Assembly: GCF_004117915.1 (NCBI RefSeq)
Contig: NZ_RSTD01000001.1
Coordinates: 372,001 to 436,000 of the forward strand
DNA: 64,000 nt
Direction: 5' to 3'
Source of the DNA: Companilactobacillus metriopterae
Lineage (GTDB): Bacteria; Bacillota; Bacilli; Lactobacillales; Lactobacillaceae
Below, in pieces: positions 37,171 through 46,860 of the stretch (positions are counted from its first letter, which is position 1; every line of letters begins with the position of its first letter). The position numbers and the translations under genes were made by a program. Under the pieces are notes generated by a model, which saw nothing but the letters and a program-made list of their open reading frames with translations, was not told where the DNA came from and made no database searches.

Positions 37171-38272
37171 AAATATTTATCAATAAGAAACCGATAGATC
37201 CAATAATGAATAACATGACAAAGTTAACAGCTGAGAATATACCTAAATATTTCCAAGGAGATTCTTTGAATAGGAATCGATATTGTTTAAATGCTAGTAG
37301 ATTTGCAAGAGATCCGACAACAGTTCCCATACCACCGAAGTTAGTACCTAGGAAGATAGCGTAAAGGTAATGTGAGAATTTTGAAACAAGGATTGTTGTA
37401 GGGACGTTACTTATAAATTGACTAATAATTATTGAAGAAAAATAGGCACCGTTTTTTGTATCTATGATACTAGATAGATAGTTTACAATTTGCGGTTCTC
37501 TATTTATATTTCCTATTGTCAGGAAGAAACACATGAATATCAAAATCACTGAATAATCGACTGATCCTAATATTCTTGGATTGATTATAAAAACTAAAAT
37601 TAATGCAGAAGCTAGTGATATCCACATAGGGATAACTGAGAATACCCCTAAAAATATTATTACTGTCACAAAACCAGAGAGTGTAATACTAGGAATATTG
37701 AGATCAAATTTTGGAAGTTGATTGAACTTAACTTCTTTTTTTGGGAAAAATCTGGTTAGAAGAAACATTAGAGTAAAAGTTATTAATGTTATAGGAGTAG
37801 ACATTTTAAAGAAATTTAGAATATCTATATTGAAGTGAGTAAGTAAAAATAGATTGTGTGTGTTACCGAAAGGAGTGAAGATACTTCCCAAGTTAGCTGA
37901 CATTGTAATAACTATAATTGGGAAAATAGGATCTACATCTAAGTGTTTAGAAATTTGATAAAAAAGAGGAACTAATGTAAGAATTGCAACATCATTTGTT
38001 AGAAACATTGCTCCAAAAAAAGCTAATCTGGACAAGATCCACAGCAGCTGTCTGGTTGTTTTGGCTTTATGAGTTAATCTAGAAGCAAAATATTCTAGAA
38101 AATCTAGATATTCGTAAATTTGAATTATTATCATCATAGACAATAAAGAAAAAATTGTTTTCCAATTTATATCCATTAACTGTGGTGGGCTAATTAAAAT
38201 TGAAGTTATGATAACTGCTATAGCAGCTACCCAAAGAACATGATCAGAAAAAATTCTTTTTAAGATGTTCAT
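37169..38272 (-). CDS. ArsB/NhaD/SLC13-type (ion transporter superfamily) permease
   Basis: A 367-residue membrane protein with about ten helices. The AMFLTNDVAILTLVPL segment (near residues 92-107) and the FTPFGNTHNLFLL re-entrant signature are typical of the CitMHS/ArsB superfamily. SNVPTTILVSKF and FGGMGTVVGSLANLLAF form the mirrored second half. Family members move citrate, dicarboxylates, arsenite or sodium. Substrate is not evident. Confidence 0.85.
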   Translation of the reverse strand: MNILKRIFSDHVLWVAAIAVIITSILISPPQLMDINWKTIFSLLSMMIIIQIYEYLDFLEYFASRLTHKAKTTRQLLWILSRLAFFGAMFLTNDVAILTLVPLFYQISKHLDVDPIFPIIVITMSANLGSIFTPFGNTHNLFLLTHFNIDILNFFKMSTPITLITFTLMFLLTRFFPKKEVKFNQLPKFDLNIPSITLSGFVTVIIFLGVFSVIPMWISLASALILVFIINPRILGSVDYSVILIFMCFFLTIGNINREPQIVNYLSSIIDTKNGAYFSSIIISQFISNVPTTILVSKFSHYLYAIFLGTNFGGMGTVVGSLANLLAFKQYRFLFKESPWKYLGIFSAVNFVMLFIIGSIGFLLINI

Positions 38273-38402
38273 TTAAAAATCCTCTATTTAATCAAATTAT
38301 CATTAACTATAATATGTTATCCCTTTTATAAAGCCTTTTCAAACTAAATAATAAATTTTCCAAAAAAAGCAAAAATTGGAAATAAAATACAAAAAAATTA
38401 CG

Positions 38403-38426
38403 TAATTATTCTTGTAAGAATAATTA
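38403..38426. repeat. Perfect 11-bp inverted repeat upstream of lectin-WxL gene 3
   Basis: TAATTATTCTT and AAGAATAATTA are exact complements separated by GT. It is 72 bases before the start codon, with no T run, so operator function is likelier than termination. Confidence 0.7.
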
Positions 38427-38498
38427 AATTTCTTACAAATAGAATGTAGAGGTATACTTCCCGGTATTTCTGTATTATTCGGAGGCAATATTTAAACA

Positions 38499-40730
38499 AT
38501 GAATAAAAAATGTTTAGCGCAGTTTATTATTATTTTTACAATATTTTTATTTTTTGCTCAAAACATTAAGGCAGACGCAGATTTAGATAAAGCACTTTTG
38601 AATGCACCATTAGGGGTTAAGATTTCAGGTATTTTTACTCCAGGTACACAGTCTGGTAACTCTGCAAAGGTTATGTCTGTAACTAACCCTTCAGTTAAAG
38701 GAACAGATGCTATCCTTATAACACCAGCCGATACTCAAAAGATTGGTTCGATTTGGTCGACTGATTCCAATTATTTTGATTTATCCAAGAATCAAGTAGC
38801 GTCAATGTGGATGTATTTTGGTAATCGTGGATCCAATGCAGGTGATGGGATGGCATTAGTTTTGCAAAATGATAGTAGGGGATTAAAAGCGAACGGTTAC
38901 AAAGGTCAAGCTCTAAATGTCTATGGAAATGATCAAGCTAATTATTCCAGTTCTAGTCAAATAGCATCTACTGGGATACAAAATTCTTGGGCATTGGAAT
39001 TTGATACATTCTTAAATCAAGATGATGGACGAGATAATGCCGGAATTGCATCTTCTTTTGATTTGGGTAATAAGAGTAATGGTGATAACAAAATTATAAA
39101 AAATGGTCACATGGCATCAACATACCCTGGAGAATCTAGCTCATACGTCAGATACAGTAGTGAATCTTCAATTTTGGGAGATAAATATTGGTATGGTTTG
39201 AATCATTATGGCTTAATCAATGGGGTTATCAATTCAGATGCCAATTGGCATCATGTTACTTTGTCTTGGAACAAAGATACTCAAAAAATGACGTATACAA
39301 TAAATGATAAAAAACTAGACGGAACGCCATTGTATCAAGCTGAGCCAGGATATGCATATCAAACAAAGACGATTGATTTAGACGTAAAAAAATTAGGAAG
39401 TGCAGCAACTTCAACAGGTCATATTAGATATGGATTTACTGGATCTACAGGTGGATATTATGCAAATAATGTAGTTATCTTTGATCAAGTACCAGATTTA
39501 GTTAACTCAAGAGTAAATGCAACTATTTATGATGAAACTCAAAATAAATATTTAAAGAATGATGATGAAGTATCTGTTGGTGATAAGCTCACATATTCAT
39601 ATACTCTGAATTATGATAGTGGTAAGCAATCTTGGCAAAACATTAATGAGGTTACACAGTTAGCTAATAATAAAAGTGTTAACTTCTTAGATTATGATAC
39701 TTACCCTGCAAATGAACTAGGATATATCAATTATTCTAATGGTGATTCGGAAACAATTGCGATGGATAAGGATATGGATGGCAACAATTTGGTTAAACAT
39801 TTGTTTAAAAATGAATTGTCAAATAGTATTAATCAGGCAGTTAATGTTTTTAAAGGGGTAACGGTTTCGGCTGATAATCAAGATAAGTATGTAAAAAGTG
39901 AATTAGCCAGATTTATTGGTAATAATAATATTGGGGATGTCAATACACCTAGTTTTTATATAAGAACTCAAAAAGAAATGGCTATGACTGTTGATCCTAG
40001 TGAGCAAACCACCTCTAGTACGGAAGGGTCAAAAATAATAAGTTATAACGCTGATGCGATAATAGCTCCCCATGTTAAATTTACTAACAATGATGCGACA
40101 GATTATTTTAACCAAGATAATTTAAAAATATATGTAAGTATCAATGGTTCAGATTATGAAGAATGTAAGTATTCAGTTCAAAGTGACAAAGAAACATATA
40201 ACTTAAAACTTAATAATTCAGATCTTAATTACGGTAAAAATGATGTTTCAGTTTATGCGACTTATACTGGAAATAGTAAATCAAACGAAATTCACTACGT
40301 TTTAGATAAGAAACGGTTAGGTGATTTGAAATTTGGAACTGTTTCAGACAAAAGCTCATTTAGTAACACTACTTTAGATGCAAAAGACCAACTAGTAGGA
40401 AGAAATAACGATTGGTCTCTAAATGTTATTGATACCAGAGAACCTAGTGGTTTTTGGAAAGTATCAGCAGAGTCTGGTTCATTTGTAGATCAAACAACTG
40501 GAAGAAAAATGATAGGTGATGTGATTTATAAAAACAATAGTTTGGAAAGCTCTATAGTAAACAATCCGGTTATTGTTGCAGATAATAATTTGCCCAACCT
40601 AGGTGAAGATATAGATATAGTAAATTCATTGTGGAATAATTCAGATGGTATATTTGTCAGAACTTATCCAGGTGCATTGCCAGGTAATTTTATTGGTACT
40701 ATTTCATGGACTTTAGAAGATACTCCATAA
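38499..40730 (+). CDS. Large secreted L-type lectin / WxL surface protein 3
   Basis: A 743-residue exported protein with the same architecture as those at 29519 and 32187. The signal peptide ends at NIKADAD. The lectin domain has WALEFDTFLNQDDG and WHHVTLSWNKDTQ. The WxL domain has NDWSLNVIDTR and ISWTLEDTP. The stalk (about 350-600) is more like protein 1 than protein 2, for example RTQKEMAMTVDPSEQ. TCGGAGG precedes the ATG. It is separated from the other two by unrelated genes, so it has moved or been left behind. Confidence 0.9.
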   Translation: MNKKCLAQFIIIFTIFLFFAQNIKADADLDKALLNAPLGVKISGIFTPGTQSGNSAKVMSVTNPSVKGTDAILITPADTQKIGSIWSTDSNYFDLSKNQVASMWMYFGNRGSNAGDGMALVLQNDSRGLKANGYKGQALNVYGNDQANYSSSSQIASTGIQNSWALEFDTFLNQDDGRDNAGIASSFDLGNKSNGDNKIIKNGHMASTYPGESSSYVRYSSESSILGDKYWYGLNHYGLINGVINSDANWHHVTLSWNKDTQKMTYTINDKKLDGTPLYQAEPGYAYQTKTIDLDVKKLGSAATSTGHIRYGFTGSTGGYYANNVVIFDQVPDLVNSRVNATIYDETQNKYLKNDDEVSVGDKLTYSYTLNYDSGKQSWQNINEVTQLANNKSVNFLDYDTYPANELGYINYSNGDSETIAMDKDMDGNNLVKHLFKNELSNSINQAVNVFKGVTVSADNQDKYVKSELARFIGNNNIGDVNTPSFYIRTQKEMAMTVDPSEQTTSSTEGSKIISYNADAIIAPHVKFTNNDATDYFNQDNLKIYVSINGSDYEECKYSVQSDKETYNLKLNNSDLNYGKNDVSVYATYTGNSKSNEIHYVLDKKRLGDLKFGTVSDKSSFSNTTLDAKDQLVGRNNDWSLNVIDTREPSGFWKVSAESGSFVDQTTGRKMIGDVIYKNNSLESSIVNNPVIVADNNLPNLGEDIDIVNSLWNNSDGIFVRTYPGALPGNFIGTISWTLEDTP

Positions 40731-40792
40731 TATTGAAATAAAAAAATTATAAACCTATAATCTAGTTGAATACTTTTCTAAGGAGTTATTTG

Positions 40793-41506
40793 ATGAAGAA
40801 TATAGTTATAGATCAAGAAGTTATAGATTTGTTTCCAGAGATTCAACTATCAGTTTTGACACTAAATAATATCGATAATAAGGTAGATGAAAAAGATGAT
40901 CCTTATTTTCAAAAATTATTAGATGATGGTTCAACAGAAGCAAAAAAATTTATAACAGAAGAAGATTTTAAAGAGAATGAAGTTGTAGATCAGTGGAGAG
41001 AAGCATTTAGAAAGTTCAAAACTAAAAAAGGTGCAAGATCTTCTATAGAAGCACTGCTAAAAAGAGTGAATCAAGAGAAGTCTTTCTCACCAATATCTCC
41101 TTTAGTAGATATCTACAATTCAGTATCATTATCATTTGGTGTTCCTTGTGGTGGAGAAGATTTAGATAAAGTTCAAGGTGATCTACATCTGGGAGTTGCT
41201 AAAGGTGGAGAAGACTTTTATCCTTTAGGAGCTGAAGAAAGTTCTCCTGCACTAGAAGGAGAAGTTATCTACTATGATAAAGCTGGAGCTATATGCCGTT
41301 GTTTTAACTGGCGAGAGGCTAAACGAACAATGCTAACTGAAGATACACATAATGCTGTATTAGTAGTTGAATCAATAAATAATGAGCAAGCTGAAAGATC
41401 TGCAGAAGCAATTGAAAAATTAAAGAGTTTATCTTCAAAATATTTTGATGTTGAAGGAGATAAATATACTTTAAATAAGCAGAATTCATCAGAAGAAATC
41501 TATTAA
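40793..41506 (+). CDS. Stand-alone B3/B4 (PheRS-beta editing-like) domain protein
   Basis: A 237-residue cytoplasmic protein formed almost entirely by a B3/B4 domain. SFGVPCGGEDLDKVQGDLHLGVAKGGEDFYPLG and the CRCFNWREAKRTMLTE block are typical. In phenylalanyl-tRNA synthetase this fold edits mischarged tRNA. Solo versions are common in Firmicutes but their substrates are little known. ATG at 40793 follows AAGGAGTTATTTG; a frame from 40766 lacks a binding site. It lies near a tRNA-Gln gene, possibly by chance. Confidence 0.85.
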   Translation: MKNIVIDQEVIDLFPEIQLSVLTLNNIDNKVDEKDDPYFQKLLDDGSTEAKKFITEEDFKENEVVDQWREAFRKFKTKKGARSSIEALLKRVNQEKSFSPISPLVDIYNSVSLSFGVPCGGEDLDKVQGDLHLGVAKGGEDFYPLGAEESSPALEGEVIYYDKAGAICRCFNWREAKRTMLTEDTHNAVLVVESINNEQAERSAEAIEKLKSLSSKYFDVEGDKYTLNKQNSSEEIY

Positions 41507-41540
41507 AAAAAACCAACTCATATGAGTTGGCTTTTTTATT
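41505..41540 (+). terminator. Terminator after the B3/B4 gene
   Basis: CCAACTCATATGAGTTGG is a palindromic stem flanked by A and T runs. Confidence 0.85.
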
Positions 41541-41542
41541 TA

Positions 41543-41614
41543 TTGGGCATATTGGGTTCGAACCAATAAATTACGGATTCAGAGTCCGTTGCCTTACCGT
41601 TTGGCGAATGCCCA
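41543..41614 (-). tRNA. tRNA-Gln (anticodon CUG)
   Basis: Cloverleaf on the minus strand: acceptor TGGGCAT with ATGCCCA, D-arm CGCCAAACGGTAAGGC, anticodon stem ACGGA/TCCGT with loop CTCTGAA giving anticodon CTG, and T-arm ATTGG-TTCGAAC-CCAAT. The discriminator base is A and CCA is not encoded. It reads the CAG codon. Isolated gene, with no integration marks beside it. Confidence 0.95.
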
Positions 41615-41736
41615 ATAACATTAATATGTTATTACTAAACAATATTAATGTCAATTTACAAAAAAAAGATAAACTTCATTATTTTGTAGTATAGTAAGTA
41701 GGTATATTACTTACATATAATTATGGTGGGAGCAGC

Positions 41737-43164
41737 ATGGAATTAAATTATAATAAGAATAATTTATCGGCTTGTACAAGTATATTAATTGGTAAAAAGG
41801 CAACTATTGATGGATCAACTATTATTGGTCGAAATGAAGATGCAATGGCTTCGTGGCCCAAGCATTTTGTGATTCATGAACACAAAGAGTTTGATGAAAA
41901 TCAAAGATACATTTCAAAAGATAATGGTTTCCAGATGGACCTGCCTAAAGTTCGGTTTAAATATTCAGCAACTCCAGAGTGGACAGACAAATCAGGACTC
42001 TTCGAAGAAGATGGAATCAATGAGTTGGGAATAGCTATGAGCGCTACAGAAAGTGCTTATTCTAATCAACGAGTTCTAGGTGCTGACCCTTTAGTTAAGG
42101 ATGGTATTGGCGAGGAATCTATGTTAACAGTCGTTTTACCTTATATAAGATCAGCACGAGAAGGTGTTGAGCGATTGGGTGAAATAATATCAGAACATGG
42201 AACTTCTGAAACTAATGGAGTTTTATTTTCAGACAAAGATGAAGTTTGGTATTTTGAGAGTGGATCCGGTCATTATTGGGTAGCACAGAGAATTCCAGAT
42301 GATTCATATGCAGTTGTAGCTAATCAGCTTGCAATCCAAGAAATCGATTTTGACGATAGTGATAATTTTATGTATCATTCTGAAATCCAAAAATTTGTTT
42401 CTGAAAATAATTTCAATCCATACCCGGAGACATTTAATTTCCGAAAAGTATTCGGGACTCAAGAATTTTCAGATGAAATTTATAGTACTCCTCGAGTATG
42501 GTGGGGACATAAATTTTTATCAGGTGTCAATTCTAATCCTGAAAGTGAAGACTTACCATTTATTATGAAACCTAATCGTCTTTTGAGTGTAGACGATGCT
42601 CAGGAATATCTGGCATCTCATTTTCAAAAGACTGAATTTGATCCGTTAAATGAAGGTAGTCAAAGCAAGCGATATCGACCTATCAGTTTAGCCAAAACTC
42701 AAGAATCCCATGTTCTTCAAATTAGACCAAATCTACCATTAGAAGTTGGTGCTATTCATTGGTTAGCAATGGGTGTAGCTTCACAGAGTATATTTGTTCC
42801 ATTCTACATGGGAATAAATGATACACCTGAAGAATATAAGATTGGTGAGTTACCATATGATGGAAAATCAGCATACTGGACTTATAAGTTAGCGGGTGTG
42901 CTATTGGACGGTCATTACAAAGAATTTGGTAAAGATTTCCAAGCTAAACAAAAAGACATCAATATAACGCTTCGCAATATGTTAAATAAATATGATAAAG
43001 AATCACTAGAAATTCCAGAAGAAAAATTATCAGATTTCTTAACGGATTCTAGTAATCAAATGGCAAAGCTATCTTTAGATTCTTATAAGGAATTAATTGC
43101 CAAATTGATTACAGAATCTACTGATTTTTCACCACTTAATTTTAAAACAGATTTAAATTTATAA
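41737..43164 (+). CDS. pepD: C69-family dipeptidase (PepD type)
   Basis: A 475-residue cytoplasmic dipeptidase of the U34/C69 family. The N-terminal ACTSILIGKKATIDGSTIIGRNED holds the nucleophile Cys13, as in lactobacillus PepD enzymes. SESAYSNQRVLGADPLV and SKRYRPISLAKTQESHVLQIRP fit the family. It breaks dipeptides to free amino acids. It starts after GGTGGGAG and is followed 21 bases later by an amino-acid permease, so the two probably form a peptide/amino-acid use operon. Confidence 0.92.
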   Translation: MELNYNKNNLSACTSILIGKKATIDGSTIIGRNEDAMASWPKHFVIHEHKEFDENQRYISKDNGFQMDLPKVRFKYSATPEWTDKSGLFEEDGINELGIAMSATESAYSNQRVLGADPLVKDGIGEESMLTVVLPYIRSAREGVERLGEIISEHGTSETNGVLFSDKDEVWYFESGSGHYWVAQRIPDDSYAVVANQLAIQEIDFDDSDNFMYHSEIQKFVSENNFNPYPETFNFRKVFGTQEFSDEIYSTPRVWWGHKFLSGVNSNPESEDLPFIMKPNRLLSVDDAQEYLASHFQKTEFDPLNEGSQSKRYRPISLAKTQESHVLQIRPNLPLEVGAIHWLAMGVASQSIFVPFYMGINDTPEEYKIGELPYDGKSAYWTYKLAGVLLDGHYKEFGKDFQAKQKDINITLRNMLNKYDKESLEIPEEKLSDFLTDSSNQMAKLSLDSYKELIAKLITESTDFSPLNFKTDLNL

Positions 43165-43185
43165 AATAATTAGAGGTATAGAACG

Positions 43186-44676
43186 ATGGACGATGGTCAA
43201 TCAAAAAATAAATCAATCACGCTAGTTGGATTGATTATGATGATATTTACAACAATTTACGGGTTTGCTAATACACCTGTTGCTTATGAACAAATGGGAT
43301 TAGCAAGTATTATATGGTATGTTTTTGCCGCAATCTTCTTCTTCCTACCATTAGGATTTATGATGGCAGAGTACGGATCAGCATTTAATCAGTCTAAGGG
43401 TGGTATATACTCTTGGATTGAAGGAGCAGTTGGCTCAAAAATTGCCTTTGTAGGTACATTTATCTGGCTTGCTTCTTGGGAAGTTTGGTTAGTTTCAACT
43501 TCTTCAAAAATTTGGATTCCTTTAGCAACATTTTTCACAGGAAGTGATACAACTCAAAGTTGGCATTTCATGGGGTTGCACGGTTCACAAATTATTGGAA
43601 TTCTTGCAGTTCTTTGGATTGTACTAGTAACATTTACAGCTTCACAAGGTATCGATAAAATTTCTAAAATCACTTCTATTGGTGGATTCATGATGGTGGC
43701 ATTGAATGGAATATTCTTGCTACTAAGTATCGTTATGTTATTTGCTTCAGGATTCCATTTTGAAGAATCTATACATGGTATCCAAACATTTATTCAACCT
43801 GCAAATCCTGCATCGAGTGGATTGTTGGGAATGCTTTCGTTTGTTGTTTTTGCTATCTTTGCTTATGGTGGTATGGAGTCACTAGGTGGAGTTACAGATA
43901 GTATGAAAAATCCACGAAGAGACTTTCCTAGAGCTGTTTTAATTGCCACAGTTGTTATTTCAATTCTATACTCTCTATCAATTCTTCTATGGGGAGTAAG
44001 TACAAACTGGGCTGAGGTTCTTGGTAAATCCAATGTTAACCTGGGTAATATAACTTATATTATGATGAATAATCTTGGATATAAATTTTCAATATCTATT
44101 GGATTAAGTGCACAAGTTGCTCATAGTGTAGGAATGTGGTTAGCAAGATTTACAGGATTAAGTATGTTCATTCTTTATTCTGGATCATTCTTTGTCTTGA
44201 TTTATTCACCTATCAAAGCGTTTGTATTGGGAACTCCTAAGGAATTTTGGCCTGAAAGAGTTACTAAGGTTAACGCACATGGTATGCCCGCCAATGCTAT
44301 GTGGATGCAAGCAGCATTTGTTAGTGTTTTGATTTTAGCTATTAACTTAGGTGGACGAGATGCTAAAGCATTGTACGGTGTTCTAACTTTAATGGGTAAT
44401 GTTGCAACTACTGTTCCTTACTTATTCCTAGTTGGTGCCTTTCCTTTCTTTAGTATTAATGATGATATAAAAAAACCATATGTCTTTTATAAAAATAAAA
44501 AATTCATGTGGGGAACATCTATAGTTACATTTACAATAATTGCTTTAGCGATTATCTTCACACTTATACAACCAATTATCGAAGGACGTTATGTTGATGC
44601 CTTCTGGACAATAATAGGACCACTATTGTTCCTTGTTATTGCATGGATTTTATATAATAGAGTAGATAAAAAATAA
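43186..44676 (+). CDS. APC-family amino acid permease (YjeM / glutamate-GABA antiporter-like)
   Basis: A 496-residue transporter with twelve or so membrane helices. The N-terminal region ITLVGLIMMIFTTIYGFANTPVAYEQMG and the consensus FMMAEYGSAFNQSKGGIYSWIEGAVG mark the APC glutamate/GABA-antiporter branch that includes YjeM. Substrate not determined. It follows the dipeptidase gene closely with an AGAGG site. Terminator after it. Confidence 0.88.
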   Translation: MDDGQSKNKSITLVGLIMMIFTTIYGFANTPVAYEQMGLASIIWYVFAAIFFFLPLGFMMAEYGSAFNQSKGGIYSWIEGAVGSKIAFVGTFIWLASWEVWLVSTSSKIWIPLATFFTGSDTTQSWHFMGLHGSQIIGILAVLWIVLVTFTASQGIDKISKITSIGGFMMVALNGIFLLLSIVMLFASGFHFEESIHGIQTFIQPANPASSGLLGMLSFVVFAIFAYGGMESLGGVTDSMKNPRRDFPRAVLIATVVISILYSLSILLWGVSTNWAEVLGKSNVNLGNITYIMMNNLGYKFSISIGLSAQVAHSVGMWLARFTGLSMFILYSGSFFVLIYSPIKAFVLGTPKEFWPERVTKVNAHGMPANAMWMQAAFVSVLILAINLGGRDAKALYGVLTLMGNVATTVPYLFLVGAFPFFSINDDIKKPYVFYKNKKFMWGTSIVTFTIIALAIIFTLIQPIIEGRYVDAFWTIIGPLLFLVIAWILYNRVDKK

Positions 44677-44683
44677 AAAAAAA

Positions 44684-44711
44684 AGAGATGGAAAAATCCA
44701 TCTCTTTTTTT
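44684..44711. terminator. Bidirectional terminator
   Basis: AAAAAGAGATGGA and TCCATCTCTTTTT form the stem with an A-rich loop, shared with the converging glyA. Confidence 0.88.
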
Positions 44712-45939
44712 ATTTAACTGGATATTTATCTGTTAGAGCTTTAGTTCTGGCATCTAGTTCTTTTAGTTTTTCTTCATTATCATGGTTATTAATAGCTTCA
44801 ATAATTATATGTGCCACTTCTTTACAATCATCTTCTTTGAAACCTCTAGAAGTGATTGCAGGTGTACCAATTCTCAAACCTGATGTTTTTGAAGGAGGCA
44901 ATGGATCACCAGGTATTGATTCTTTGTTGGTTGTAATGTGAATAGAATCTAGTAAATCTTGAACTTCCATTCCATTCAAATCAGTTTCTGTTAAAACAAT
45001 GTTTAGTAGGTGATTGTCAGTTCCACCTGTAAGAACTGGTATATTTTCAGTTTGGTTGAATACTTCAGCCATAACACTAGCATTCTTAATAATTTGAGCA
45101 CTGTATTCTTTGAATTCAGGTTCTAGGTCTTCGCCGAATGCGACAGCTTTAGCGGCAATGACATGTTCTAGTGGACCACCTTGAGTTCCAGGGAATACTG
45201 CAGAATTGATTTTTTTGCCTAGTTCTTCACTTGCAAAAATCATACCACCACGTGGACCACGTAATGTTTTGTGAGTGGTAGTTGTAACGATATCGGCAAC
45301 GTTAATAGGTGATGGGTGAAGACCCGCAGCCACTAGTCCAGCAATATGAGCCATATCTACCATTAGATATGCATCTACAGAATCTGCAATTTCACGGAAT
45401 TTATCAAAGTCAATAATACGACTGTATGCAGATGCACCAGCAACAATCATTTTTGGTTGAACTTCTTTTGCTATTTTTTGAACATCATCGTAGTCAATCA
45501 ATCCATCGCTGTTTACACCGTATGAATAAAATGCGTACATTTTACCTGAAAAGTTAACTTTTGATCCATGAGTTAAGTGGCCACCAGCATTTAAATCCAT
45601 ACCTAATACTTTATCACCTGGTTTTAAAACTGCTTGATATGCTGCAGCATTAGCTTGTGATCCTGAGTGTGGCTGAACATTCACATATTCAGCACCAAAT
45701 AATTCTTTTGCACGATCTATTGCTACTTGTTCGATTTTATCGATATATTCACAACCACCGTAGTATCTCTTTCCAGGGTAACCTTCAGCGTATTTGTTTG
45801 TTAGTACTGATCCCTGAGCCTTACGAACATTATCAGAGACAATATTTTCAGAAGCAATTAATTCAATATTTCTATTTTGTCTTTTTTCTTCTAATTCAAT
45901 TAAATCAAAAATCTCACTATCATTTTCTTTATATATCAT
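44710..45939 (-). CDS. glyA: Serine hydroxymethyltransferase
   Basis: A 409-residue PLP enzyme that converts serine and tetrahydrofolate to glycine and methylene-THF. The N-terminal [19 protein letters not shown] and [13 protein letters not shown] are diagnostic. The PLP lysine lies in [15 protein letters not shown]. The C-terminal [14 protein letters not shown] is present. ATG has AAGGAGAGA before it. The nuclease gene lies 13 bases upstream on the same strand and may share a transcript. Confidence 0.97.
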   Translation of the reverse strand: MIYKENDSEIFDLIELEEKRQNRNIELIASENIVSDNVRKAQGSVLTNKYAEGYPGKRYYGGCEYIDKIEQVAIDRAKELFGAEYVNVQPHSGSQANAAAYQAVLKPGDKVLGMDLNAGGHLTHGSKVNFSGKMYAFYSYGVNSDGLIDYDDVQKIAKEVQPKMIVAGASAYSRIIDFDKFREIADSVDAYLMVDMAHIAGLVAAGLHPSPINVADIVTTTTHKTLRGPRGGMIFASEELGKKINSAVFPGTQGGPLEHVIAAKAVAFGEDLEPEFKEYSAQIIKNASVMAEVFNQTENIPVLTGGTDNHLLNIVLTETDLNGMEVQDLLDSIHITTNKESIPGDPLPPSKTSGLRIGTPAITSRGFKEDDCKEVAHIIIEAINNHDNEEKLKELDARTKALTDKYPVK

Positions 45940-45952
45940 AGCTGTTCTCTCC

Positions 45953-46765
45953 TTAATTATCGTTTACTATTTTACTAGTACCATCAGTGTAATTGATTTG
46001 GACTCCTTTTTCTATATTAAAGATATAGATGTTAAAGGAAACCTGTCCGTCTTTTCTGCCTTGAGCGGTTAGTGATGTCGCCATCATGTGAACACCACGG
46101 GCTACTAATTCATTTCCTCGATAGACTGGTTCTACTCGATATCTGACATAGTTCTCAGGGTTTCTCCTGATGTAGTATGCCATATCTTCTTCGTATTTGA
46201 GCATTCCAGGGTTATTCAGAGATTTTGTACCAGTGATCAAATTCTTGGGGTTGTTATTCTGTCCTGTGAATTGATAACCAATCAAATGTGATCTGTTGTA
46301 TAACCAGTCATGTCCATTAATCTTTTTGTTGTGCCATCCTGTAGGATCAACATATAGCTGTTCTCTTTTGGCAGTGGGCATGATTCCTTTGTTAAGCATC
46401 GCATTAGCAACACCTGCACGATTAAGTCTATCTAAGTTGGAATATTCTTCCCATGCGCCTCTTGATGTACTAAGCTCTTCATCAGAAAAAGTCGGCTTAT
46501 CTCCATTGATAGTAATAATTTGTTCCTTGTCATAATTTAGCTTAGCTAAATCACTATAGGAACTATTGCTTTTGACAATGTTGTTCGCTGTACTAGGACT
46601 GCTTTTTGAAGGCATCTGAAAACTCTCATAAAGTCCACTTCCACCTGCAATTACTAAAACTAGACCAGCTGTCATTAAATTACGATAAGTTTTCTTTTTT
46701 GGTTTTGTAACGTATGTTGAAAATACAATCACAACCCCTACAACAATTAACCCAATCATATACAT
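45953..46765 (-). CDS. Membrane-anchored DNA/RNA non-specific endonuclease
   Basis: A 270-residue protein with an N-terminal basic/hydrophobic anchor ([19 protein letters not shown]) and a second hydrophobic stretch. A beta-beta-alpha metal nuclease follows. The motif [23 protein letters not shown] corresponds to the DRGH region of the family, with Ser in place of Gly and the His likely the general base. Such surface nucleases degrade external DNA or act in uptake. Start at 46765 is set by AAGGGG; a longer reading from 46810 has no site. Confidence 0.85.
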   Translation of the reverse strand: MYMIGLIVVGVVIVFSTYVTKPKKKTYRNLMTAGLVLVIAGGSGLYESFQMPSKSSPSTANNIVKSNSSYSDLAKLNYDKEQIITINGDKPTFSDEELSTSRGAWEEYSNLDRLNRAGVANAMLNKGIMPTAKREQLYVDPTGWHNKKINGHDWLYNRSHLIGYQFTGQNNNPKNLITGTKSLNNPGMLKYEEDMAYYIRRNPENYVRYRVEPVYRGNELVARGVHMMATSLTAQGRKDGQVSFNIYIFNIEKGVQINYTDGTSKIVNDN

Positions 46766-46828
46766 AATTTTTCCCCTTATTTTCCCATTAAGTTGTTTCA
46801 ATTCTAGCATATTTGTTACTTAAAAATA

Positions 46829-46860
46829 AAAAAGAACTAGGACTTATCCTAGTTCTTTTT
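46829..46860. terminator. Terminator between htpX and the nuclease gene
   Basis: AAAAAGAACTAGGA and TCCTAGTTCTTTTT pair with loop CTTA; on the minus strand it ends the lemA-htpX operon. Confidence 0.85.

Noticed and set aside
41543-41614. tRNA as an integration site for a mobile element
   Set aside because: No integrase, direct repeat or foreign-looking gene block is found next to it.
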